Origin: Allorhizocola rhizosphaerae | GTDB taxonomy: Bacteria; Actinomycetota; Actinomycetes; Mycobacteriales; Micromonosporaceae | DNA: 52,353 nucleotides | Assembly: GCF_003426775.1 (NCBI RefSeq) | Contig: NZ_QJUG01000028.1 | Location: 1 to 52,353, forward strand | Direction of reading: 5' to 3' | Shown: positions 33,719 to 41,268 of the stretch, piece by piece | Numbering within the stretch: the first letter of the stretch is position 1 | Layout: each line of letters opens with the position of its first letter | Program-made: the position numbers and the translations under genes | Notes under the pieces: model-generated | The model's input: only the letters and a program-made list of their open reading frames with translations | What the model was told of the DNA's origin: nothing | The model's database searches: none

Positions 33719-35209
33719 ATGGACGCCCGCATCGAGCACCACCGGTATGTCACTCACCAACGACTCCGCCACTATCTGGGAGAGAAGAACTCCGCCGCGG
33801 CGATGCGGGCCATGGAGCGCCTGCGTGCGCAATTGGCACGAACCGCTTCGCCGCGTGAGCATGCGCGCGTGCTGCTGGCCTACGGCGGGGGCAAAGACAG
33901 CTCCTACATGGTGGCCTTCGCTCGGCTGGTGCAACTGCTGATGGCCGAGACGCACGGGCAGACCATCCAGCTGCGCGTGATTACCAATCGGCACGCCGGG
34001 ATGCCACGGGCCGTGCTCGACAACATCGCCCGGACCTACGATGCCCTCGCTTTCCAAGGCGACCCGGATGTCGAGATGCTGTTGCTGGACGGCGAGCGCG
34101 TAAGTGAATTCTCCGCCGATCTTCCCATGCCGGCAGAGCTCATCGAACGCAATCGAATAGACATTCTCATGGCGGGCCACCGCTGCTACGGCGACGGCCG
34201 GCCCACCTTCTGCAACGCTTGCAACCTGAGCATGGTCTCCGCCTTCGCGATCGGCGCCGCCCACGGCGACGGCGTCGATGTCGTGATCACCGGCGATTCG
34301 TTGCGCGAGCAGGCCGCATACCTCGCCTGGGTCCGGCGTTTGGCGCGGCAGCTCCACCTGCCGGTGCGGCAACTGCGCGACTTCAAGTCCTTTGTGGAGG
34401 CCGTAGATGGCATATCGAGCGAATATTTCGCCGACATCCGCAGGGATGGCCCTCCTCGCCGCGACCTCGGGCCGGCCCAGCCGGTGTTCTTCTCCATATA
34501 TCAGGACACCGCCTACGAGGTGGCGGATCACTGGGACCTGCTCACCGAGTTCCTCGGTTTCGTCTTCGACGATCTCGCGTTCAGCTTCACCGAATCGGAC
34601 TGTGCCAACCCGGCGCTGATGGCGCATCTGCGCGGGCTGCGCTCCGAGCATGTGATCGGCACGGGATATGACACCGGCGTGGATGAGTACGTCACCTTCG
34701 CCACCAATCTGATGCGCGTCAAGAAGTTTCCCGAGACACTGATCGAAACGATGCACCGCCGATACGCCACCCCCGGTGGCAAGAGGCTGATGCATCGGCG
34801 CATTACGGACTATGCTGCCGAGGCGTTCGGGCTGACCGCGGAGCAACTGGTGTGCCTGGTGTACTCGCCCTTCGCACAGGGTGGCCGGCATCTTCGCCGC
34901 TACCTGAGTGCCGAGTGCCCGGCGCTGTCGCCGATGATCGACGAGATTCGCGGTCTGCTCGCCTCCGATCGACCCGTCAGCGACGAGTTCGCCGGCCTCG
35001 CTCGGGACCTGGAGCGGCAAAGCGGGCTGAGCCTGCGCCATCTGAGGATCCTCTATCGGTCGGCACTGGCCGCGGCCACACCGGGCGAGGCGGCCGGGCC
35101 GACCACGCCGATCGGGCTCATTCTCGCCGACGACCCGCACAAGGGCCTTGTCCTGACGCGGAACTCGCCCGTCGCGCCCTACATGCTAGGACCGATCTCC
35201 GGCCGATAG
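33719..35209 (+). CDS. PP-loop ATPase of uncharacterised type with CxxC motif
   Basis: ATG 33719 behind GAGGAAG gives 496 residues. The PP-loop (AYGGGKDSS, residues ~54-62) marks an ATP pyrophosphatase that adenylates a carbonyl, as in TtcA/TtuA, ThiI, QueC and sugar amidotransferases. A C-x2-C pair (FCNACNLS, residues ~164-171) may bind zinc or an Fe-S cluster, and VITGDSLREQ follows. The rest (residues ~240-470) is helical and not recognised. The last ~26 residues (DDPHKGLVLTRNSPVAPYML and six more) form a distinct tail encoded by a DNA segment that is tandemly duplicated just beyond the stop. It is convergent with an ATP-grasp gene. A role in thiolation, amidation or nitrile formation is possible; the substrate is unknown. 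Confidence 0.85.
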   Translation: MDARIEHHRYVTHQRLRHYLGEKNSAAAMRAMERLRAQLARTASPREHARVLLAYGGGKDSSYMVAFARLVQLLMAETHGQTIQLRVITNRHAGMPRAVLDNIARTYDALAFQGDPDVEMLLLDGERVSEFSADLPMPAELIERNRIDILMAGHRCYGDGRPTFCNACNLSMVSAFAIGAAHGDGVDVVITGDSLREQAAYLAWVRRLARQLHLPVRQLRDFKSFVEAVDGISSEYFADIRRDGPPRRDLGPAQPVFFSIYQDTAYEVADHWDLLTEFLGFVFDDLAFSFTESDCANPALMAHLRGLRSEHVIGTGYDTGVDEYVTFATNLMRVKKFPETLIETMHRRYATPGGKRLMHRRITDYAAEAFGLTAEQLVCLVYSPFAQGGRHLRRYLSAECPALSPMIDEIRGLLASDRPVSDEFAGLARDLERQSGLSLRHLRILYRSALAAATPGEAAGPTTPIGLILADDPHKGLVLTRNSPVAPYMLGPISGR

Positions 35210-35294
35210 CCGCACCCGCACAAAGGCCCTGTCGTGACGCAAAACTCGCCCGTCGCCCTAGACGCTAGGACCGATCTCCGACCGGTAACCGCAC
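35133..35294. repeat. Tandem imperfect duplication at the PP-loop/ATP-grasp 3' junction
   Basis: Two adjacent copies of about 81-83 bp, 35133-35215 and 35214-35294, differ by about ten substitutions and a 2-nt deletion by eye. Both contain ACCCGCACAA, AACTCGCCCGTCG and GCTAGGACCGATCTCCG. The first copy encodes the last residues and stop of the PP-loop protein. The second lies past that stop and, on the other strand, includes the final codons and stop of the ATP-grasp gene. Confidence 0.85.
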
Positions 35295-36557
35295 ACGCTT
35301 CGGCGTGCGGCACGAATTCAGCAACTCCACCACAACGCGAGGGTCCCGCGCGGACACGACGACCCGGCCGACGGCGCCCGCATGCCGCACCACGTCGGAG
35401 CGCAGGGTGGCGGGGAGCTCGCGCTGCCAATCCTGCGGCAGCGGTGGTGGCGCGAACCGCTGGACCTCAACGCGCGCGCCGAACGCCGGCTCGACCGCCT
35501 CGGCCGCGAGCAGCTGCTCGGCCCGGCGAAGCGTCAAGTGGCCGGCATAGCGGTGATCGGCCTGCGGCCGGGGTGGGTTGGGCGATGTGCCAAGGTGCGC
35601 GGCGAACGTCTCCTCCGCCCAGCTGCGGCCGGCGACGCGATCGACAAGCTCGACGACCCTCATGCCGGACAGCCGGAATCCCATCTCCAGCAGATGGAGC
35701 GTGTCGCCGGTGCGGATGAGGTCAACGTGGAAGGGGCCCTGCCGGTATCCCACGGCCGATACGCAGTTTCGGACAAAGTCATGAAGCGCGTCGTCGGCCT
35801 CGGAGCCCGGATGTGCCACATGACCGGACTCACGAAAACTGCTGAGCGGACCGCCGGACTCCGGCTCCACCGTGGTCAGCTTCTCGCAGTAGGTCAGGAT
35901 TTCCGGCACGCCGTCACGCGCGATGGCCTGCACCGAAAGCTCCACACCCGGCAGGTATTCCTCGACGACCCATCCCTTGAAGGTGCCACCGTCGTAATTG
36001 TTCACCCCGGTCAGCGCCGCTCGGGCATGCGCGAGATCGCGCGGATCGCTGACCATGACCACGCCCAGACCGCCGCCGCCGTCATCGGGCTTGACCACAA
36101 TGGGGAAGGTCAATTGCCGGGCGGCCGCCTCCAGCTCCGCCAGCGAATTCGCCAAGGCGTATCGCGGCTGGCGCACCGACGGGCGCATGAGCGTGAGCGC
36201 GGTGCGTTGGGCCTGCTTGTATGGCGCTCGAAAGGTCGGCGACTGTCCGGCCGGTTTCGCCCGCAACGCCTGCGCCGCAACGTATGCCGAGGACACGTAG
36301 CGTTCAAAGCCGGCAAGCACGAGTGCCGGTGGTTGACCCAGCGCGCGCAGCGCGGCGATCAGTTCCTCCGGCGCGGCGGGTCGCTCGACCGGAAGTGTCA
36401 GATCATAGGCACGGCGGCCGAGCACTTCGCGCCAGCGCAGATAGTCGGGGGTTTCCACGAGAACGGCGGTCATGCCGCGACGCCGCGCCGCGTCGAGGTA
36501 GGGGTCGAGGCCATCGCGAGTGGCGCCGATCTGGATGAACATGCTTTCGGCCGGCAT
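35265..36557 (-). CDS. ATP-grasp ligase-type protein
   Basis: The chosen start at 36557 follows GAGGA with 7-nt spacing and gives 430 residues beginning MPAESMFIQIGATRDGLD; the frame continues upstream to a GTG at 36683. The pre-ATP-grasp domain (residues ~1-110) is followed by the ATP-grasp fold with FPIVVKPDDGGGGLGVVMV, GWVVEEYLPGVELSV and HVDLIRTGDTLHLLEMGFRL. The last motif has Gly where many ATP-grasp enzymes have the metal-binding Asn of E-x-N-x-R. Such enzymes join a carboxylate to an amine or thiol through an acyl phosphate. It is convergent with the PP-loop ATPase and divergent from the pseudo-protease/STAND pair. Confidence 0.87.
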   Translation of the reverse strand: MPAESMFIQIGATRDGLDPYLDAARRRGMTAVLVETPDYLRWREVLGRRAYDLTLPVERPAAPEELIAALRALGQPPALVLAGFERYVSSAYVAAQALRAKPAGQSPTFRAPYKQAQRTALTLMRPSVRQPRYALANSLAELEAAARQLTFPIVVKPDDGGGGLGVVMVSDPRDLAHARAALTGVNNYDGGTFKGWVVEEYLPGVELSVQAIARDGVPEILTYCEKLTTVEPESGGPLSSFRESGHVAHPGSEADDALHDFVRNCVSAVGYRQGPFHVDLIRTGDTLHLLEMGFRLSGMRVVELVDRVAGRSWAEETFAAHLGTSPNPPRPQADHRYAGHLTLRRAEQLLAAEAVEPAFGARVEVQRFAPPPLPQDWQRELPATLRSDVVRHAGAVGRVVVSARDPRVVVELLNSCRTPKRVRLPVGDRS

Positions 36558-36684
36558 ACGCATTTCCTCTTCCAGCCTGGCGGCCGGTTGATGAGCACGG
36601 TTCGGGAACCACCATATCGGCATCCCCGACTCTCCCCAACTGTCCAACAGGAGATCAGGTTGCGCCTCAAGGAGGAACACCACC

Positions 36685-36831
36685 GTGGGTGGTCGGGTGG
36701 GAAAACCAAAGTCGACGTTTCGACTCTACTTCGACAACGGCCGATCTGTATGCTTGCGGATGCAAGATGGACCGCGGGGGGGTCGAAGCGCGGCTCATAG
36801 GTTCGGATGGTTGTCCTCGTGGGGCGGATAA
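36685..36831 (+). CDS. Small ORF with strong ribosome-binding site, uncertain
   Basis: A 48-codon frame starts at GTG 36685 with GGAGG at 36671-36675, the best Shine-Dalgarno sequence in this gap. It reads MGGRVGKPKSTFRLYFDNGR, then a Gly/Arg/Trp-rich tail ending SSWGG, and its stop lies 25 nt inside the next gene. It may be a small protein, a leader coupling translation of the downstream gene, or chance. No family is recognised. Confidence 0.3.
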   Translation: MGGRVGKPKSTFRLYFDNGRSVCLRMQDGPRGGRSAAHRFGWLSSWGG

Positions 36832-37691
36832 GGGTTTCCGGCGGTAGCCCGGCGCAGGTCTGTGGCGCGGGAGTCCTGCTGGCGTCCAATATGGTCATCT
36901 CATGCCGGCAGGTGGTCAGCGAGGCCCTGGGGCGCACGCGTTCCAGGCTCTACGTCGACTGTCCGGAGGCGCCGGCGTCACCACGCATCTCCGCGTCGGT
37001 GTCCGATGACGGCCATGTGGGTGATCTCGTCACGTTGACGTTGGTGAAGCCGGCTCCGGTTGCGCCGGCCCGGTTGTCACACAGCCCGCGTCGGCGCAGT
37101 GTGCGGTTGTTCGGCTATCCGCGCGCCTTTCCCAGCGGTGTGTGGGTCTCCGCGGAACTGGGCGCCGAACATGAGCCGACCGGCTGGCGACGGCTGCGGT
37201 GCCTGGACGGCACGGCGATCGAGCCCGGCCTCGGTGGCGCCGGAGTTCACGACGAGGCCGACGGCGTCCTGGGGATCGTCCTGATTCACGCGGCGGCAAC
37301 CGGAGACGCGGTCGCCTGGATGATTCCCACCGAGGGTTGGCCGGCCGCGCTTTCCCGGCGGCAGCTCGCCCAGGCTCCGGCGCAACCGGGTGGACCGCTC
37401 ACCTTTTCGGACAAGCACGCGCTCGCCATGGCGCTCGGCGAGGTGCCCATCCTGTCTAGCCCGGAGGGCCGTCGGCTGATCGTCCAGAGTCTTCCCGCGA
37501 ACATTCGCGGTGCGGTGCCCAATCATGCCGTCGCGAGCCTCGAACTGTTCGGTCTGGTCGACGCGGTGTTGGCCTTCGACGGCGGCTTCGAGGCGCTGTA
37601 CTCGGTCGTCGCCACGCTAATGGGTGAGACCGCCGTTCCCGTGATTCACGTGCGGATGCTCGCGATGCGATTAGGGTTGTTGGTGAACTGA
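36807..37691 (+). CDS. Trypsin-fold pseudoprotease with C-terminal effector-associated domain
   Basis: The 294-residue protein has a trypsin-like beta-barrel at residues ~1-185. It follows the family layout: CGAGVLLASNMVIS, then the site of the catalytic His, GDLVTLTLV with Asp73, and PGLGGAGVHDEADGVLGIV. The His position reads Gln35 (SCRQVV for the usual TAAHVV) and the Ser position reads Gly143 (GLGG for GxSG), so catalysis looks lost. Residues ~200-292 resemble effector-associated domain 2 (EGRRLIVQSLPANI, then FDGGFEALYSVVATLMGE). Its stop overlaps the start of a STAND protein with a similar domain, implying recruitment by domain-domain contact. No signal peptide is seen, so it should be cytoplasmic. 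Confidence 0.75.
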   Translation: MVVLVGRIRVSGGSPAQVCGAGVLLASNMVISCRQVVSEALGRTRSRLYVDCPEAPASPRISASVSDDGHVGDLVTLTLVKPAPVAPARLSHSPRRRSVRLFGYPRAFPSGVWVSAELGAEHEPTGWRRLRCLDGTAIEPGLGGAGVHDEADGVLGIVLIHAAATGDAVAWMIPTEGWPAALSRRQLAQAPAQPGGPLTFSDKHALAMALGEVPILSSPEGRRLIVQSLPANIRGAVPNHAVASLELFGLVDAVLAFDGGFEALYSVVATLMGETAVPVIHVRMLAMRLGLLVN

Positions 37692-40600
37692 TGAATCCGC
37701 CTCTCATGTCGCCGGTACGAGTGCATGCGATGGTCAATGTGCTGATGTCGATTCCCTCGCTCAACGAATCCAATGCGCGGACGCTGTATCGCCGCGAGAT
37801 CGAGGCGATACTCGGCCGGCAGCTGGCGAGCGACCGCGATCCCAACCCGCGCTTGGATCTTTATCATCTGGTACGAGGATGCGATCAGGAGCCGGGCGGG
37901 CTGGACGCGCTGCAAATGGTGGTCGACGGGTTCAACGAGGGGGCGAAAGCCACCAGCCAGCTCCGGAAGCTGATCGCGGAGTGGGCTCACGAACAGCGGC
38001 TGATCGGCATTCTGCCCGGTGACCGCCTCGACGATCTGCTGAGCGCTTGCGAGCTGGTCACCGGCTCCACGCCCCCGGTGTCGCGAATCGCGACGGCGGT
38101 GCAGAGCATCGGGTGGAAGGTCACCGAACCGTGGGGCGCACCGTCGATTCTGGCTGTGGTAGATGTACTTTCGGCCAGTACACCTGATCGCATCGAACTG
38201 AGTGAATGGTTGAACGAGGTCGCGCCACACGTCGGTTGGAGTGCGGTAGATCTCAAGCGGCTGCGTCAGACGACCGCGAGGCAAATGAAGTCACCCATGT
38301 ACCGCAACTCCAAGCCAGATGTGGAAGATGGCAACTATGATCAACCGGAGCCGATCGTGAAGAAGCGAATCGTGATCGAGGAGACGCCGGCCACGGTGTC
38401 ACCGATACGCGGCGGCATCCCGGCGCGAAATCTGTTCTTCACCGGGCGTCAGGCGATAATGGACGATCTGAGGGATGCCCTGGCGGCCCAGCAACGCGCC
38501 TCGGTGTTGCCCGAGGCGACACTGCACGGCTACGGAGGCGTGGGAAAGACTCAGATTGCCGTCGAATACGCCTATCGCAATGCCGATCAGTACCAATTGA
38601 TCTGGTGGATGCCGGCCGAAGATCCGGCGGCGGTGCGGGCACAGCTGTCCGTGCTCGCGGAGCGGCTGGGCCTGCCGAGCGGCGGCACCATGGAGCAGAC
38701 CGTGCGGTCGGTGCTCGACACGCTCGCCAGCACCACGTCGATGTCCTGGCTACTGGTGTATGACAACGCCGGCGATCCGTCGACCCTTGAGGGCCTCATT
38801 CCGTCGGCGGGCGGCCATGTCCTGATCACTTCGCGCAACCCGCTGTGGGCGGCTTCGAACCCGGCGCTTGAGGTCGACGTGTTCACCCGCGAGGAGAGCA
38901 TGGAGATGCTGCGCCGGCACCATCCCGACATGCTGGAGTCGGAGGCCGACCGGCTGGCGGAGGTGCTCGGGGACCTGCCGCTCGCGCTCGAACAGGCGGC
39001 GTCGTGGTTGGTGACCACGCTTACCTCCGTCGATGACTACCTTGAAGAGTTCGAGCGCCGGAAGCGCCAGCTGCTGGCCGAGGGAAAGCCGCGCAACTAC
39101 CCGAATACCGTTGCCACGTTTGTGGGCCTGGCCGTCGACCGGATGCGCCGGCAGGCGCCCGTCGCGGCCCAAATGCTGGAACTGCTCGCCTTCCTCGGGC
39201 CGGAGCCGGTCTCCAGCACGTTGTTGTGGGAGGGGCGTGCCGCCGAGATCCGCGAGCCTCTCCGCACCGCGCTGCAGGAGCGCAATGAGGTCGCCAGGGT
39301 GCTGCGCGAGCTGGTCGGTTTCGGCGTGGCCAAGGCCAACAGGGCCCGTCAGGTGACCATCCACCGGCTGGTGCTGTTCGTGCTGCGCGAGGAGCTCGTG
39401 GCCGGCGGCAAGCTGGACGGGCTGCGTGACGCGCGGCGCCTTCTGGCGGCGGCCAACCCCGGCTATCCCGATGACCGCGACACCTGGCAACGCCACGCGG
39501 AGTTGCGGCCGCACATCCACGCCGCCGATCTGATCAAAGGCGAGGCCGACGCCCGCCAGGCGGTCATGGATCAGCTGCGGTACATCTACAACACCGGTGA
39601 CTTCGAGGGTTGCTGTGAACTCGCGCTGGAAATTCTCGACGCGTGGGACAAGCCGGTCCAGGAGGGCGGCTACGGTCCGGAAGATCCGCTGACCCTGCTG
39701 GCGGTGCGCCGCTACGCCGACGCGCTCAGGTCGCTCGGCGACCGGCGCGCCGCCGAGCACGCCAAGCGCGCGCTTGACGGCATGATGGCGACGCTGGGCG
39801 AATCGCACGAGTACACCATGGGCGCGATCATGGGCGTTGCCGCGGACCTGCGCATCGAGGGCAAGTTCGCCGAGGCGCGTGAGCTGGACGACCGCAACCT
39901 GGAAAGGCATCTGGAGGTCCTCGGGCCCGGCGACCCCAGCACGCTGCGGGCGATGAACTCGGTGGCGCTCAACCTCAGGTGGGCCGGTGACTTCAAGCGG
40001 GCCTATGAGATCGATGTGGAGGCGGAGCGTCAGGCGCGCAGTTCCCTCGGCGAGCTTGAGGCGTGGACGTTCTTGGCGGTGGAGGGCCAGGCCCGCGATC
40101 TCCTGCTGCTCGGGCGGTATCGCGAGGCGCTGGACCTGCAGCAGGCGATCCTGCCCGACCATATCGGGCTGCTTGGCGAAACGCATATCACAGTGCTGCG
40201 GGCCCAAACGCTGGTGGCAAGCATGTTGCGCAAGACCGGCAGGATCACCGAGGCCGTGGCGGCGGCCCGTGCCACCTATCGCAGCGTGTCCGTCCGGTTC
40301 GGGCCGGAGCATCCGTTGACCCTCGCCGCGACGGTCACCCTGGCCAACACCCTGCGTGCCGCGGGGGACCCGGCTCAGGCGCTCAGTCACATCATCGCCG
40401 CGCGTGAGGGATACACCCGGCACTATGGTCCGGACCACGGGTTGACGCTGTGTGCGGCGGTCAACGAGGGGGTCATCGACCGGGCCCTGGGCTACGATCG
40501 CGACGCGTTGGCGATCGACGAGCACACGCTCGGGCGGATGAAGGAGATCCTGGGCGAGGAGCACCCGTTCGCGTTGTCGGCCGCCGTCAACCTGGGCAGC

Positions 40601-40882
40601 GACCTGTCCCGCCTGCACCGCCTCGAAGAGGCGCTGGCGATAACCGAGCGAATGTGGCAGGCCTGCACCCGGATTCGCGGCGCGCGGCACCCGTACACCT
40701 TGCACGCCGCCACGAATACCGCCATCGACATGATCCAGCTGGGCCGGATGGAGGAGGGCGAGGCCTTGCTCAGGGAAACCGTTGTGCTGCTTGAGGGGGT
40801 GTACGGCGCCGGCCATCCCGAGCCCGAGGCGGCCCGGCGTTACCGCCGGCTGGAGTGCGAGCTTGAGCCACCGCTCATTTAG
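37691..40882 (+). CDS. EAD-STAND (NB-ARC) NTPase with C-terminal TPR array
   Basis: The 1063-residue protein starts with two small helical domains. Residues ~11-95 resemble effector-associated domain 2 (VNVLMSIPSLNE, YHLVRGC, GGLDALQMVVDGF); residues ~98-200 are a second adaptor-like domain. The NB-ARC NTPase begins near residue 255 (NLFFTGRQ) with Walker A GYGGVGKTQ (residues ~278-286) and Walker B SWLLVYDNAGD (~353). From about residue 600 there are tetratricopeptide repeats with HP-type motifs (EHPLTLAATVTLANTLR, EEHPFALSAAVNLGSDL, ARHPYTLHAATNTAIDM). This is the layout of NTP-dependent conflict systems: TPRs sense a trigger, the NTPase oligomerises, and the N-terminal adaptor recruits the effector, here the upstream pseudoprotease. 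Confidence 0.88.
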   Translation: MNPPLMSPVRVHAMVNVLMSIPSLNESNARTLYRREIEAILGRQLASDRDPNPRLDLYHLVRGCDQEPGGLDALQMVVDGFNEGAKATSQLRKLIAEWAHEQRLIGILPGDRLDDLLSACELVTGSTPPVSRIATAVQSIGWKVTEPWGAPSILAVVDVLSASTPDRIELSEWLNEVAPHVGWSAVDLKRLRQTTARQMKSPMYRNSKPDVEDGNYDQPEPIVKKRIVIEETPATVSPIRGGIPARNLFFTGRQAIMDDLRDALAAQQRASVLPEATLHGYGGVGKTQIAVEYAYRNADQYQLIWWMPAEDPAAVRAQLSVLAERLGLPSGGTMEQTVRSVLDTLASTTSMSWLLVYDNAGDPSTLEGLIPSAGGHVLITSRNPLWAASNPALEVDVFTREESMEMLRRHHPDMLESEADRLAEVLGDLPLALEQAASWLVTTLTSVDDYLEEFERRKRQLLAEGKPRNYPNTVATFVGLAVDRMRRQAPVAAQMLELLAFLGPEPVSSTLLWEGRAAEIREPLRTALQERNEVARVLRELVGFGVAKANRARQVTIHRLVLFVLREELVAGGKLDGLRDARRLLAAANPGYPDDRDTWQRHAELRPHIHAADLIKGEADARQAVMDQLRYIYNTGDFEGCCELALEILDAWDKPVQEGGYGPEDPLTLLAVRRYADALRSLGDRRAAEHAKRALDGMMATLGESHEYTMGAIMGVAADLRIEGKFAEARELDDRNLERHLEVLGPGDPSTLRAMNSVALNLRWAGDFKRAYEIDVEAERQARSSLGELEAWTFLAVEGQARDLLLLGRYREALDLQQAILPDHIGLLGETHITVLRAQTLVASMLRKTGRITEAVAAARATYRSVSVRFGPEHPLTLAATVTLANTLRAAGDPAQALSHIIAAREGYTRHYGPDHGLTLCAAVNEGVIDRALGYDRDALAIDEHTLGRMKEILGEEHPFALSAAVNLGSDLSRLHRLEEALAITERMWQACTRIRGARHPYTLHAATNTAIDMIQLGRMEEGEALLRETVVLLEGVYGAGHPEPEAARRYRRLECELEPPLI

Positions 40883-40912
40883 TTTCCGTCGTGCCGGCGC
40901 AGGTCGAAGCGT

Positions 40913-41107
40913 TCAGCCGGATGCGGTGCTCGAAGAGACGAAATTGCCCCAACCCAGTGTCACCTCCGGCGCGTCATCGAGCAGCGCGACAAGGTCACGA
41001 GCCGCCTTTGCCAGGGCCGGATCGTTGCCCAGCAATGCCGAGAGGCGGGCGGACGCGACGTCGGGCAAGCCGGTGAACTTCAGGTCGCCAAAATCCGCGT
41101 CATTCAT
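40913..41107 (-). CDS. Small protein with FxSxx-like C-terminus
   Basis: The 64-residue frame has strongly GC-biased third positions and starts at ATG 41107. It reads MNDADFGDLKFTGLPDVASA, then a helical middle and a final GWGNFVSSSTASG. LTGLPDV-type openings and an F-x-S-x-x near the C-terminus are seen in actinobacterial FxSxx-COOH precursor peptides, but there the motif is terminal and a radical-SAM gene lies alongside. Here four residues follow the motif and no radical-SAM gene is in the window. It is opposite to and downstream of the STAND gene. It may be a small regulator or a divergent peptide precursor. Confidence 0.55.
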   Translation of the reverse strand: MNDADFGDLKFTGLPDVASARLSALLGNDPALAKAARDLVALLDDAPEVTLGWGNFVSSSTASG

Positions 41108-41268
41108 AGGCCCATCCCGCAGATGGAATCATAAACTTGAATGATACCTGGATGCGTCCGCTTCACGACCGCGCTCGCCCGCGAAGATGCCGCCGAACGA
41201 GCTGCGGTCGGCGCACCCCGCTTCCTGAACAACCTTGAACATTGCTGAACGCCTATCTATCCTCAATC

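Noticed and set aside
35287-35314. TTCG-loop hairpin just past the second tail copy
   Set aside because: Its stem is interrupted and it lies inside the ATP-grasp coding sequence, so it was not called as a terminator.
38750-40816. 688-codon minus-strand frame opposite the TPR region
   Set aside because: It mirrors the repeat-rich STAND gene and has no recognisable protein motif.
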